Of a stretch of 11,738 nt of DNA, positions 1 to 6,339 are shown piece after piece. The stretch lies in contig CAIYOB010000298.1 of NCBI GenBank assembly GCA_903927685.1, forward strand, positions 1 through 11,738, in the 5' to 3' direction. The notes beneath the pieces are model-generated. The model made no database searches and was not told the origin of the DNA. It saw only the letters and a list, made by a program, of their open reading frames with translations. Every line of letters begins with the position of its first letter. Positions within the stretch are counted from its first letter, which is position 1. This DNA comes from an uncultured Planctomycetaceae bacterium (GTDB lineage: Bacteria; Planctomycetota; Planctomycetia; Pirellulales; Pirellulaceae). Made by a program: the position numbers and the translations under genes.

Positions 1-1162
1 CGACGCCGACGGGCGGATCGCTCCAGCGAGGCGTCGCCGTTTCGGGCTGCCGGTACTTGTCCCGCGTCATGGCCAACGCTTCGCACAAGGCGAGCGTCGC
101 CAGGCCGTGGCTGTACATGTTGCCACCAGGGTCCCATAGGCTGCCATCGGGCGCCTGCTGGGAGATCAGGTACCGCAAACCCGCCGCGACCTCGTCGCGA
201 TACTGGCCCTCGAGTTGGGTGTGACCTGCGCCTAGCAGGGCCAGCAGAACCATGCCGGTCGCTCCGTTCAACGCATCGGTGGTGTACGGCCCGGGATTGG
301 CGCACTGGCAGCCCACGCAGTGGTGTTCGCCCAGTTGCTGGTTGAAGCACCACGAGCCGTCCTCGCGCTGGTGCCGAACCAGCCATTGCAGGGCTAGTTC
401 CACCGCGTTTTCGCTCTCGGCAGTCGCCCCGATCGCCAGGGCCTGTCCGCGCCGGTCGCCCCGCCGCGCCAAGCCGCCGCGGGCGTCGTCGCCGACGGTG
501 AAGCCCGGATCCCGGCCCGGCCGGGCCACCGCGGCCGCCAGCTCGACCGACATCTGCGGCGCGACCTCCTCCGGCTCGGGCAGCAGCACGTCGGGACTGG
601 CGATCTCGGGAGGATTCAGCGCGATGTTGTCCAGGAACGCCTGGTCCGGAGCGGCCTCCAGAGGGGCCTCCTTCCAGGCGGCCAGTTCCTCGACGTCCGT
701 CTCCACGAAGTTCTCCACTTCGATGTCGTCCTGCTCCGAGTCGACGACGTTCAAGCTGACCACCCTGGCGCCGGAATCATCGTCGACCACATAGACGCTG
801 AGCACCAGGAACAGCAGCATGTGGATGATCGCACTGAACAACCCGCCCGGCATGGCGTTGAACAGCACGAAGCCCCGCTGATGCTGGTCGGGGTCCGGTG
901 GCGGCACGTCGGCCAGCTGGTCCAGTTGCTGCTGTCTCTGCCGCTGGAGGAACGCGTCGACCGGTGGGGGCAGACGTAATCCGGTGCTCGCACTGGCTGG
1001 CGGCGGTACCGCCGCCGGCTCGGTCCGCGGCGGCGGCTCGGGTCCGGCCAAGCTGTCATCCGGCGGCGCAGCAGCCACCGCACAGATCACGGGCGGTTCA
1101 GCCAAGCCGCCCAAATCCGTCGCGGGCTCGATGCCAGAGGCTTGCAACACGTCGCTGGACAC
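1..1162 (-). CDS. Membrane-anchored squalene-cyclase/prenyltransferase-repeat protein (3' end cut by window edge)
   Basis: The minus frame is open from the window edge to a stop at 1223-1225 and gives 387 residues from the GTG at 1162, with GGGGA about 7 nt upstream. Residues 20-95 are rich in Pro and Gln. Residues 104-126 form one hydrophobic helix (GGLFSAIIHMLLFLVLSVYVV), followed by an acidic linker (about 127-210). From about 250 there are two alpha/alpha-toroid repeats: ALQWLVRHQREDGSW (257-271) and GLRYLISQQAPDGSLW (328-343), then NMYSHGLATLALCEALAMT (348-366). These match the QW-type repeats of squalene-hopene cyclase and prenyltransferase families. A cysteine cluster lies at 272, 282, 285 and 287. 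I recall such anchored proteins as common in planctomycetes and usually without known function. The anchor, long linker and missing N-terminal cyclase part argue against a true hopanoid cyclase. The start is uncertain; an in-frame TTG at 1213 is the alternative. Confidence 0.8.
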   Translation of the reverse strand, partial: MSSDVLQASGIEPATDLGGLAEPPVICAVAAAPPDDSLAGPEPPPRTEPAAVPPPASASTGLRLPPPVDAFLQRQRQQQLDQLADVPPPDPDQHQRGFVLFNAMPGGLFSAIIHMLLFLVLSVYVVDDDSGARVVSLNVVDSEQDDIEVENFVETDVEELAAWKEAPLEAAPDQAFLDNIALNPPEIASPDVLLPEPEEVAPQMSVELAAAVARPGRDPGFTVGDDARGGLARRGDRRGQALAIGATAESENAVELALQWLVRHQREDGSWCFNQQLGEHHCVGCQCANPGPYTTDALNGATGMVLLALLGAGHTQLEGQYRDEVAAGLRYLISQQAPDGSLWDPGGNMYSHGLATLALCEALAMTRDKYRQPETATPRWSDPPVGV

Positions 1163-1196
1163 CCACCGTCCCCATCGTCGCCCGTGCGCCGGGCTG

Positions 1197-1226
1197 TCAT
1201 TCGAACAATCCAACCCCGACCGTCAT
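1197..1226 (-). other. Possible short leader ORF upstream of the cyclase-fold gene
   Basis: An ATG at 1226 follows AAGGGG with a 5-nt gap, the best ribosome-binding site in this leader. It opens a nine-residue peptide, MTVGVGLFE, ending at TGA 1197-1199. It is out of frame with the main gene and lies just downstream of the proposed promoter. It could be a translated leader peptide, chance, or the remnant of a true start separated by a frameshift. Confidence 0.25.
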
Positions 1227-1238
1227 GTCGTCCCCTTT

Positions 1239-1268
1239 ATGATAGGGGCAAAGTGGCAGACGACACAA
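1239..1268 (-). promoter_or_regulatory. Sigma70-like promoter for the cyclase-fold gene
   Basis: Read on the minus strand, TTGTGT (1263-1268) and TATCAT (1239-1244) are separated by 18 nt. The -10 box sits between CCCCT (1232-1236) and AGGGG (1244-1248), a small inverted repeat that could be an operator. Predicted transcription start is near 1232, leaving a leader of about 70 nt before the GTG at 1162. Confidence 0.45.
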
Positions 1269-1331
1269 GGGTTTCTGGCGCAAGCGCGCTGATCAGAGTG
1301 CCGCGAAAAACTCTAGCAGTGCCTGCCGTAG

Positions 1332-1379
1332 CCCGAAGCACAAGCGAGTGGGGGGCAGCCCTCTCGCTGGCGCTTCGGG
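1332..1379. repeat. REP-like imperfect inverted repeat, possible nfnB terminator
   Basis: Arm CCCGAAGCACAAGCGAG (1332-1348) pairs with CTCGCTGGCGCTTCGGG (1363-1379) at 15 of 17 positions, around a 14-nt loop. It lies 45 nt beyond the nfnB stop. No T tract follows directly on the minus strand; a five-T run appears only some 20 nt further on. I recall similar CCCGAAGC...GCGAG palindromes as frequent intergenic elements in planctomycete genomes, so a mobile or REP-type repeat is as likely as a dedicated terminator. Confidence 0.6.
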
Positions 1380-1424
1380 TTTCCGTGCGCAGCGGTCCGA
1401 TCAAGACCGCAGGCCGCCGGGCAA

Positions 1425-2867
1425 TCAGGCCACCGCCCGGGATTCGTCCAACTTCGGCTCGGTTTCCGTCCGGGTCAGGTACTCGTGGATGTCCCGGGCA
1501 GCCGTCTTGCCGGCGCCCATCGCCAGGATCACGGTGGCGCTGCCGGTCACGATATCGCCGCCGGCCCAGACGCCGGAGCGGGACGTGGCCCCCTTCTCGC
1601 CCGTCACGATGTAGCCGCGGCGGTTCAGTTCCAGGCCCTCGGTCTGGCCCGTCAGGATCGGATTGGCGCCCGAGCCGATCGAAACGATGACCAGGTCGGC
1701 GTCGATCAGCACTTCGGCGTCCGGTTTGGGCACCGGTCGTCGTCGGCCCGAGGCGTCGGGTTCCCCCAACTCCATCTCCTGGCAGCGGACCTGCCGCACC
1801 ATGCCTTTGGCGTCGCCCAGGTATGCGGTGGGTGCGCACAAGAAGCGGAATTCGATGCCTTCCTGCTCGGCGTGATGGACTTCCTCGGCGCGGGCCGGCA
1901 GTTCTTCCCGCGAGCGGCGGTACAGGACGCTGACCGATTGGGCGCCCAGTCGTCGGGCCGTGCGAGCCGCGTCCATCGCCACGTTGCCGCCGCCCACGAC
2001 GCAGACTCGCAGGCCGCGGGCAACGGGCGTGTCGAAGTTGGGAAAGTCGTAGGCCTTCATCAAGTTGACGCGGGTCAGGTACTCGTTGGCAAAGTACACG
2101 CCGCCCAGATTCTCGCCCGGGACGTTCATGGCCTGGGGGAGCCCGGCGCCGACACCCACAAACACCGCGTCGTAGCCTTCTTCGTCCAGCAGTTCGTCCA
2201 GCGTGATCGATTTGCCAATCACCTGGTTCAGCTCCATGTTCACGCCCAGTCGCCGCAGGTACTCGACCTCCGACTCGACGATCCGCTTGGGCAAACGGAA
2301 CTCGGGAATTCCATACACCAGCACGCCGCCGGCTTGATGAAACGCCTCGAAGACCGTCACCTCGTGTCCCCAGCGGACCAGGTCGCCGGCCGCGGTCAAG
2401 CCGGCCGGTCCGGCCCCCACGATCGCCACCTTTTTGCCCGTCGATGCCGCGCACGGAGGAAGTTCCACCATTTCGTGCTCGCGTTCATAGTCGGCGGCAA
2501 ACCGCTCCAGCGCGCCGATCGCGACCGGCTGGCCGCGGACGCCCAGCACGCATTCACCTTCGCACTGGCTCTCTTGCGGGCAGACGCGGCCACAGACGGC
2601 GGGCAGGCAGTTGCTGTCCTTGATCTTCCGCGCCGCCTGGGCAAATTCGCCGGCCGCGACCAGAGAAAGGAAACCCGGAATGTCCACCTGCACGGGGCAG
2701 CCGCCTACGCACTTGGGCTTGCGGCACATCAGGCACCGGGCGGCCTCGGCCTGAGCCTGTTCCGACGTGTACCCCAAGGGCACCTCGAGGAAGTTGTTCA
2801 CGCGCTGGTCGGCCGGCTGCTCCGGCATCGGCACGCGGGGAGCCTTGTTCGCTCGCCGGTCGCTCAT
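1425..2867 (-). CDS. nfnB: NfnB: large subunit of NADH-dependent reduced ferredoxin:NADP+ oxidoreductase (GltD-like)
   Basis: A 480-residue cytoplasmic flavo-iron-sulfur protein. The N-terminal domain has two cysteine sets for [4Fe-4S] clusters: C45, C48, C53, C57 and C87, C92, C96, C102, C106, the second within NCLPAVCGRVCPQE with E99. An FAD-binding GAGPAG is at 151-156, a second dinucleotide motif GGGNVAMD at 292-299, and the terminal GGDIVTGSATVILAMGAGK at 437-454. The family covers both GltD of glutamate synthase and NfnB. NfnB is preferred because the upstream partner is an NfnA with its diagnostic ligand set and no large GltB gene is present here. NfnAB couples NADH and reduced ferredoxin to NADP+ reduction by flavin-based bifurcation. 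The ATG at 2867 overlaps the nfnA stop by 4 nt (ATGA), so translation is probably coupled. In-frame codons upstream of this ATG lie inside nfnA and are not counted. Confidence 0.85.
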   Translation of the reverse strand: MSDRRANKAPRVPMPEQPADQRVNNFLEVPLGYTSEQAQAEAARCLMCRKPKCVGGCPVQVDIPGFLSLVAAGEFAQAARKIKDSNCLPAVCGRVCPQESQCEGECVLGVRGQPVAIGALERFAADYEREHEMVELPPCAASTGKKVAIVGAGPAGLTAAGDLVRWGHEVTVFEAFHQAGGVLVYGIPEFRLPKRIVESEVEYLRRLGVNMELNQVIGKSITLDELLDEEGYDAVFVGVGAGLPQAMNVPGENLGGVYFANEYLTRVNLMKAYDFPNFDTPVARGLRVCVVGGGNVAMDAARTARRLGAQSVSVLYRRSREELPARAEEVHHAEQEGIEFRFLCAPTAYLGDAKGMVRQVRCQEMELGEPDASGRRRPVPKPDAEVLIDADLVIVSIGSGANPILTGQTEGLELNRRGYIVTGEKGATSRSGVWAGGDIVTGSATVILAMGAGKTAARDIHEYLTRTETEPKLDESRAVA

Positions 2868-3712
2868 GGGGTTTCCCTTTCTGCCTGCAGCATGGTCCGC
2901 TCCAGGGAACAGGACTCGTGCTGGATGTAGGTCTGCTGCCGCGCCATCAGCAGCTGCCAATTGACCAGGTGGCCGTCGAACTCCGGGCCGTCCACGCAGG
3001 TGAAGCGTGTCTGCCCGCCGATGTCAACTCGGCAGCCGCCGCACATGCCGGTGCCGTCAACCATGATCGTGTTCAAGCTGACGATCGTCTTGACGCCGAA
3101 CGGCTGGGTCGCGGCCGCACAGAATTTCATCATCACCGCCGGCCCGATCGCATAGACGCACGAGATCGCCTTCTCACCGTCGTCCCGCAGCAACTCGACC
3201 AACGGCTCGGTGACCAACGCCTTGCGTCCCACGCTGCCGTCGTCCGTCGTAAGGATGTGCTGGTCGCTGACCGCCGCCAGGCGGGCGGTCCAGAACAGGA
3301 GGTCCCGCGAGCGTGAGCCTTGGATCGTGATCACCTGGTTGCCGGCCTGGTAAAAAGCACGGGCGATGGGATAGATCGGCGCCGCCCCCACGCCGCCGGC
3401 CACCATCACCACGGTGCCCTTGTGAGCGAGTTCCGAAGGCATGCCCAGCGGCCCGATCACCGCGTACAGCGACTCGCCTTCGTCCATCCGCGACAGCTTC
3501 AGCGAGCTGGCCCCGACCACTGCTAGCACCATCGTGATCGTGCCCTGCTCGCGGTCGAAATCGGCGATCGTCAGCGGGATGCGCTCGCCGCTGTCGTCGG
3601 CCATAACCACCAGGAATTGTCCCGGCTGCGCCTTGCGCGCAATCCGCGGCGCCGCCACGACCAGTTCGTAGATCTTGGGGCCCAACAACGTTCTTCGCAG
3701 GATTTGACTCAT
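2864..3712 (-). CDS. nfnA: NfnA: FAD/NAD-binding and [2Fe-2S] subunit of the Nfn complex
   Basis: A 282-residue ferredoxin-NADP reductase-fold protein. Flavin-binding segment ERIPLTIADF is at 43-52, GPLGMPSE at 87-94, and the NAD-binding VAGGVGAAP at 104-112. The C-terminal cluster motif is DGTGMCGGC followed by C, giving D219, C224, C227 and C239. One Asp plus three Cys with this spacing is, as I recall, the ligand set of structurally characterised NfnA; PyrK of dihydroorotate dehydrogenase uses four Cys instead. The exact match in numbering favours the ATG at 3712 over an in-frame GTG at 3739. Neither start has a convincing Shine-Dalgarno sequence. It lies 66 nt downstream of lysR on the same strand and overlaps nfnB. 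Alternative names in this family are SudB-like or 'sulfide/dihydroorotate dehydrogenase-like' subunit. Confidence 0.85.
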   Translation of the reverse strand: MSQILRRTLLGPKIYELVVAAPRIARKAQPGQFLVVMADDSGERIPLTIADFDREQGTITMVLAVVGASSLKLSRMDEGESLYAVIGPLGMPSELAHKGTVVMVAGGVGAAPIYPIARAFYQAGNQVITIQGSRSRDLLFWTARLAAVSDQHILTTDDGSVGRKALVTEPLVELLRDDGEKAISCVYAIGPAVMMKFCAAATQPFGVKTIVSLNTIMVDGTGMCGGCRVDIGGQTRFTCVDGPEFDGHLVNWQLLMARQQTYIQHESCSLERTMLQAERETP

Positions 3713-3778
3713 CTTTATTCGTTTATCGAACAGCTGCACTCGGCAACTTTGACGGAAAAGAGGGCTTCCGCCACCTGC

Positions 3779-4684
3779 TCACCCTGCTTCGGTCAGCCGC
3801 GCGATCGGCATCTGCTGCAGCAGTTCGACAAAGCGGGCCACCGTGGGGGAGAACACTAGCCGGTCGCGATGAATGATGCCGATGGGGCGGTGCAGGTCGC
3901 AGCCGCGCAGCCGAACCGCGGCCAGCGTGCCGATTTGCACTTCCTTGCACACGGTGGGCTCGGGCAGGACGCTGATCCCGGCGCCGATCTCCACAGCCTG
4001 CTTGATCGTCTCGATGTTGTCGAATTCCAGGACCACTTCGACATTGACATCGTGCTGGCGCAGCTGTCGGTCGATCTCCTTGCGGATCGGCAAGTCGCGG
4101 TCGAAGCCCACGAACTTCTCGCCGCTCAGCGCCGCCAGCGTGACGCTCTTGCGGCCGGCTAGCTGGTGCTGGGCCTGGCAAGTCAGGACCATCTCTTCGG
4201 ACCACAACGGGATCACACTGAGCCCGCGCAAAGCCGCGGGATAGGACACGATGCCCAAGTCAACCCGGCCGCTCTGCACCGCCTCGTACACATCCGCCGG
4301 ACGCAGGTATTCGAGGTGGATGCGGGCCTTGGGATAGCTGACCATGAACTGCTGCATGCAGTGCCCCAGGCCATACAGCCCCACCGAGTAGATCGCCGCC
4401 ACGCGGAAGTGGCCTTGGATCTCATTGCCCAGCACGCGGATCCGGTCGGCGACGGCGTCGTACAACTCGATGATCTTGCGGAACTCGCCGTAACAGATTT
4501 CGCCCGCCGGCGTCAGCATGGGCGGCCGTTTCCGACGGTCCAACAACTGCGTCTCGAAGTGTTCCTCCAACCGTTGGACCGCCTGCGTCGCCGCCGACTG
4601 GCTGATGCGGTGCAGCGAAGCGCCGAGCGAGAAACTCTGCTGCTCGACGACACTGCAGAACACTTTCAGCATGTCGATGTTCAT
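3779..4684 (-). CDS. LysR-family transcriptional regulator
   Basis: 301 residues, the normal length for the family. The N-terminal winged helix-turn-helix spans about residues 5-60 (MLKVFCSVVEQQSFSLGAS ... QSAATQAVQRLEEHF ... LLDRR), followed by LTPAG and a linker helix. From about 90 the two-lobed periplasmic-binding-like effector domain follows, with GHFRVAAIYSVGLYGL, DLGIVSYP and the late segment IKQAVEIGAGISVLPEPTV (about 226-244), all typical. The ATG at 4684 has no clear ribosome-binding site; an ATG four codons later is possible. It is the first gene of a minus-strand run with nfnA and nfnB, so it probably controls them and itself. The effector cannot be read from sequence; a redox or nitrogen metabolite would fit the neighbours. 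Confidence 0.92.
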   Translation of the reverse strand: MNIDMLKVFCSVVEQQSFSLGASLHRISQSAATQAVQRLEEHFETQLLDRRKRPPMLTPAGEICYGEFRKIIELYDAVADRIRVLGNEIQGHFRVAAIYSVGLYGLGHCMQQFMVSYPKARIHLEYLRPADVYEAVQSGRVDLGIVSYPAALRGLSVIPLWSEEMVLTCQAQHQLAGRKSVTLAALSGEKFVGFDRDLPIRKEIDRQLRQHDVNVEVVLEFDNIETIKQAVEIGAGISVLPEPTVCKEVQIGTLAAVRLRGCDLHRPIGIIHRDRLVFSPTVARFVELLQQMPIARLTEAG

Positions 4685-4742
4685 AGGGGGTCCAGGCAGG
4701 TCGGTCGTGGCGAGACGGGGTAGCCGGGGGCGCGCGTCGGGA

Positions 4743-4757
4743 GTCCGCGGTGCGGAC
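4743..4757. promoter_or_regulatory. Candidate LysR box upstream of lysR
   Basis: GTCCGC-GGT-GCGGAC is a perfect 6-bp dyad with a 3-nt centre and contains T-N11-A (T4744, A4756), the classical LysR recognition pattern. It lies about 60 nt before the lysR start, where an autoregulatory site is expected. I could not place a convincing -35/-10 pair around it. Confidence 0.4.
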
Positions 4758-4771
4758 CAACTGGGAGACCG

Positions 4772-4807
4772 ACAGTTAACCCTCCCGCAAGCGGGAGGGT
4801 TCGCTGT
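4772..4807. terminator. Strong hairpin downstream of gdhA
   Basis: Perfect 11-bp arms AACCCTCCCGC (4778-4788) and GCGGGAGGGTT (4791-4801) surround AA, and an outer ACAG/CTGT pair (4772-4775, 4804-4807) extends the stem past a 2-nt internal loop. It begins 30 nt after the gdhA stop, before lysR. Only two Ts follow the stem on the gdhA strand, so it is a weak intrinsic terminator by the textbook rule. It may instead be a dispersed palindromic element. It probably separates the gdhA transcript from lysR-nfnAB. Confidence 0.55.
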
Positions 4808-4836
4808 TGTCGCCAGTCGCTACCCTTCGCCGGCGC

Positions 4837-6177
4837 TCACACGACGCCCTGGGCCAGCATCGCGTCGGCCACTTTGACGAAGCCGGCGATATTGGCGCCG
4901 CGGACGTAGTTGACGAAGCCGTCCGCGCTGCCGTAGCGGACGCAGTTGGCGTGGATTGCCTTCATGATCTGCTGCAGCCGCATATCGACTTCTTCCCGCG
5001 GCCACTTGACCACGCCGGCGTTCTGGGTCATTTCCAGGCCCGACGTCGCCACGCCGCCCGCATTGGCCGCTTTGCCCGGCCCGTACAGGATCTTCGCCTC
5101 CAAGAAGACATCGACGCCTTCGGGCACGGTGGGCATGTTGGCGCCTTCGGCCACGCACTTGCAGCCGTTGGCCACCAACGTCCGGGCGTCCTGGCCGTCG
5201 ATCTCGTTCTGCGTGGCGCTGGGGAACGCCAGATCGCACTTGACCTTCCAGGGCCGTTCGTTCGGCAGGTACTTGCTGCCCTTGAACTTGTCGACGTACT
5301 CGCGGATCCGGCCGCGGCGGACGTTCTTCAGCTCCATGACCCAAGCCAGCTTCTCGGCGCAGATGCCGTCCTCGTCGACAATCGTCCCCGCGGAATCGGA
5401 CAGCGTAATGGCCTTGGCGCCGAATTCGTTCAGCTTCTCGACGGTGTACTGGGCGACGTTGCCCGAGCCCGACACGGTCGCGATCTTGCCCTTGCAGCTG
5501 TCGCCGCGCGTGGCCAGCATTTCCTGGGCAAAGTAGACCGCTCCATAACCGGTGGCTTCGGGGCGGATCAGCGAGCCGCCGTACTCCAGGCCCTTGCCGG
5601 TCAACACGCCGTTGAACCGGTTGACGATCTTCTTGTACATGCCGAACAGGAAGCCGATCTCGCGGCCGCCGACGCCGATATCGCCCGCCGGGACGTCGGT
5701 GTCCGGACCGATGTGCCGGTACAACTCGGCCATGAACGACTGGCAGAACCGCATCACTTCGTTGTCGCTCTTGCCCTTGGGATCAAAGTCCGAGCCGCCC
5801 TTGCCGCCGCCCATCGCCAACGTGGTCAAGCTATTCTTGAACACCTGTTCGAAGGCCAGGAACTTGAGCACACCCAGAGTGACCGTGGGATGGAACCGCA
5901 GACCGCCCTTGTACGGGCCGATCGCACTATTCATCTCGATGCGATACCCGCGGTTGATCTGGACTTCACCGCGGTCGTCCACCCACGGCACACGGAACAT
6001 GACCACCCGCTCGGGCTCAACAATCCGCTCGAGGATCTTGGCCTTGCGATACGCCGGCGTCGCTTCGACCACAGGATAAACCGACTCGACGACCTCGCGA
6101 ACCGCCTGGTGGAATTCCGGCTGGTTCGGGTTGTTGGCCACGACTTGGGCCAGGAAAGCCTCAACGTTGTTGGACAT
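4837..6177 (-). CDS. gdhA: NADP-type glutamate dehydrogenase
   Basis: 446 residues, the usual length of the hexameric bacterial enzyme, which aminates 2-oxoglutarate with ammonium in the cytoplasm. The substrate segment RGYRIEMNSAIGPYKGGLRFHP is at about 76-97, split here by key residues K90 and R94. The catalytic lysine is K126 in MGGGKGGSDFDP, and the catalytic aspartate is D166 in VPAGDIGVGGREIG. The nucleotide fold has SGSGNVAQ (236-243) and then LSDSAG, with Ser-Asp after the second strand as in E. coli-type NADP-dependent enzymes. The ATG at 6177 follows AGAGGA (6182-6187) at a good distance. It is divergent from the KaiC/ATP-grasp gene and shares its upstream interval. It is a complete enzyme with no missing catalytic residue. 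NADP rather than NAD preference is inferred from family resemblance. Confidence 0.96.
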   Translation of the reverse strand: MSNNVEAFLAQVVANNPNQPEFHQAVREVVESVYPVVEATPAYRKAKILERIVEPERVVMFRVPWVDDRGEVQINRGYRIEMNSAIGPYKGGLRFHPTVTLGVLKFLAFEQVFKNSLTTLAMGGGKGGSDFDPKGKSDNEVMRFCQSFMAELYRHIGPDTDVPAGDIGVGGREIGFLFGMYKKIVNRFNGVLTGKGLEYGGSLIRPEATGYGAVYFAQEMLATRGDSCKGKIATVSGSGNVAQYTVEKLNEFGAKAITLSDSAGTIVDEDGICAEKLAWVMELKNVRRGRIREYVDKFKGSKYLPNERPWKVKCDLAFPSATQNEIDGQDARTLVANGCKCVAEGANMPTVPEGVDVFLEAKILYGPGKAANAGGVATSGLEMTQNAGVVKWPREEVDMRLQQIMKAIHANCVRYGSADGFVNYVRGANIAGFVKVADAMLAQGVV

Positions 6178-6212
6178 ACAATCCTCTGACTCTGGGATAT
6201 GTGGGGAGGGTT

Positions 6213-6233
6213 CGACGCCGCGGAGCGGCGTCG
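6213..6233. promoter_or_regulatory. Hairpin in the gdhA 5' leader
   Basis: CGACGCCGC and GCGGCGTCG form a perfect 9-bp stem with a GGA loop (TCC on the gdhA strand). With transcription starting near 6244, it would be within the first 35 nt of the gdhA mRNA, ahead of the ribosome-binding site at 6182-6187. It could stabilise the message or bind a regulator. On the plus strand it is followed by TTTT, but no plus-strand gene lies upstream to need a terminator. Confidence 0.45.
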
Positions 6234-6250
6234 GTTTTGCATAAGGCGGG

Positions 6251-6278
6251 ATTATAACACTGGACTCCAGTTGTGCAA
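6251..6278 (-). promoter_or_regulatory. gdhA promoter (extended -10)
   Basis: On the minus strand, TTGCAC (6273-6278) and a perfect TATAAT (6251-6256) are 16 nt apart. TG plus one base precedes the -10, making an extended -10. This is the strongest promoter in the window. The expected start near 6244 gives a leader of about 67 nt. Confidence 0.7.
6259..6271. promoter_or_regulatory. Palindromic operator candidate shared by divergent promoters
   Basis: ACTGGA-C-TCCAGT is a perfect 6+1+6 palindrome. It fills most of the spacer of the gdhA promoter and overlaps the proposed -35 (6261-6266) of the plus-strand promoter. A bound protein would affect both genes. It is not a symmetric T-N11-A site, so the neighbouring LysR protein is not the obvious ligand. 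Confidence 0.45.
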
Positions 6279-6289
6279 TAGCTTATAAA
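6261..6289 (+). promoter_or_regulatory. Promoter for the KaiC-like/ATP-grasp gene
   Basis: TGGACT (6261-6266) and TATAAA (6284-6289) are separated by 17 nt. The -35 matches four of six consensus bases. Transcription would begin near 6296 and give a leader of about 44 nt ending in AGGGGA and the ATG at 6340. Confidence 0.45.
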
Positions 6290-6339
6290 GAAATCTCGCG
6301 CGTTTTCCTCCACGCCAGTTGTACACAGGGGACTCTCCG

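Noticed and set aside
252..794. A 180-codon plus-strand frame opposite the cyclase-fold gene
   Set aside because: Ser/Pro-rich antisense translation; the minus frame shows clear cyclase-type repeats and a membrane helix.
1237..2454. A 405-codon minus-strand frame overlapping nfnB in another register
   Set aside because: Very Arg/Gly-rich product, typical of an out-of-frame reading of a GC-rich gene.
1485..2930. A 481-codon plus-strand open frame opposite nfnB
   Set aside because: Low-complexity, Ala/Arg/His/Gln-rich product with no recognisable fold, antisense to a clear enzyme gene.
1425..2960. Upstream-extended start for nfnB
   Set aside because: The extra codons lie inside nfnA and read as low-complexity; the ATG at 2867 gives the ATGA overlap typical of coupled genes.
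4807..6189. A 460-codon plus-strand open frame opposite gdhA
   Set aside because: It is an antisense shadow caused by GC-rich third positions; gdhA is complete and strongly recognisable on the minus strand.
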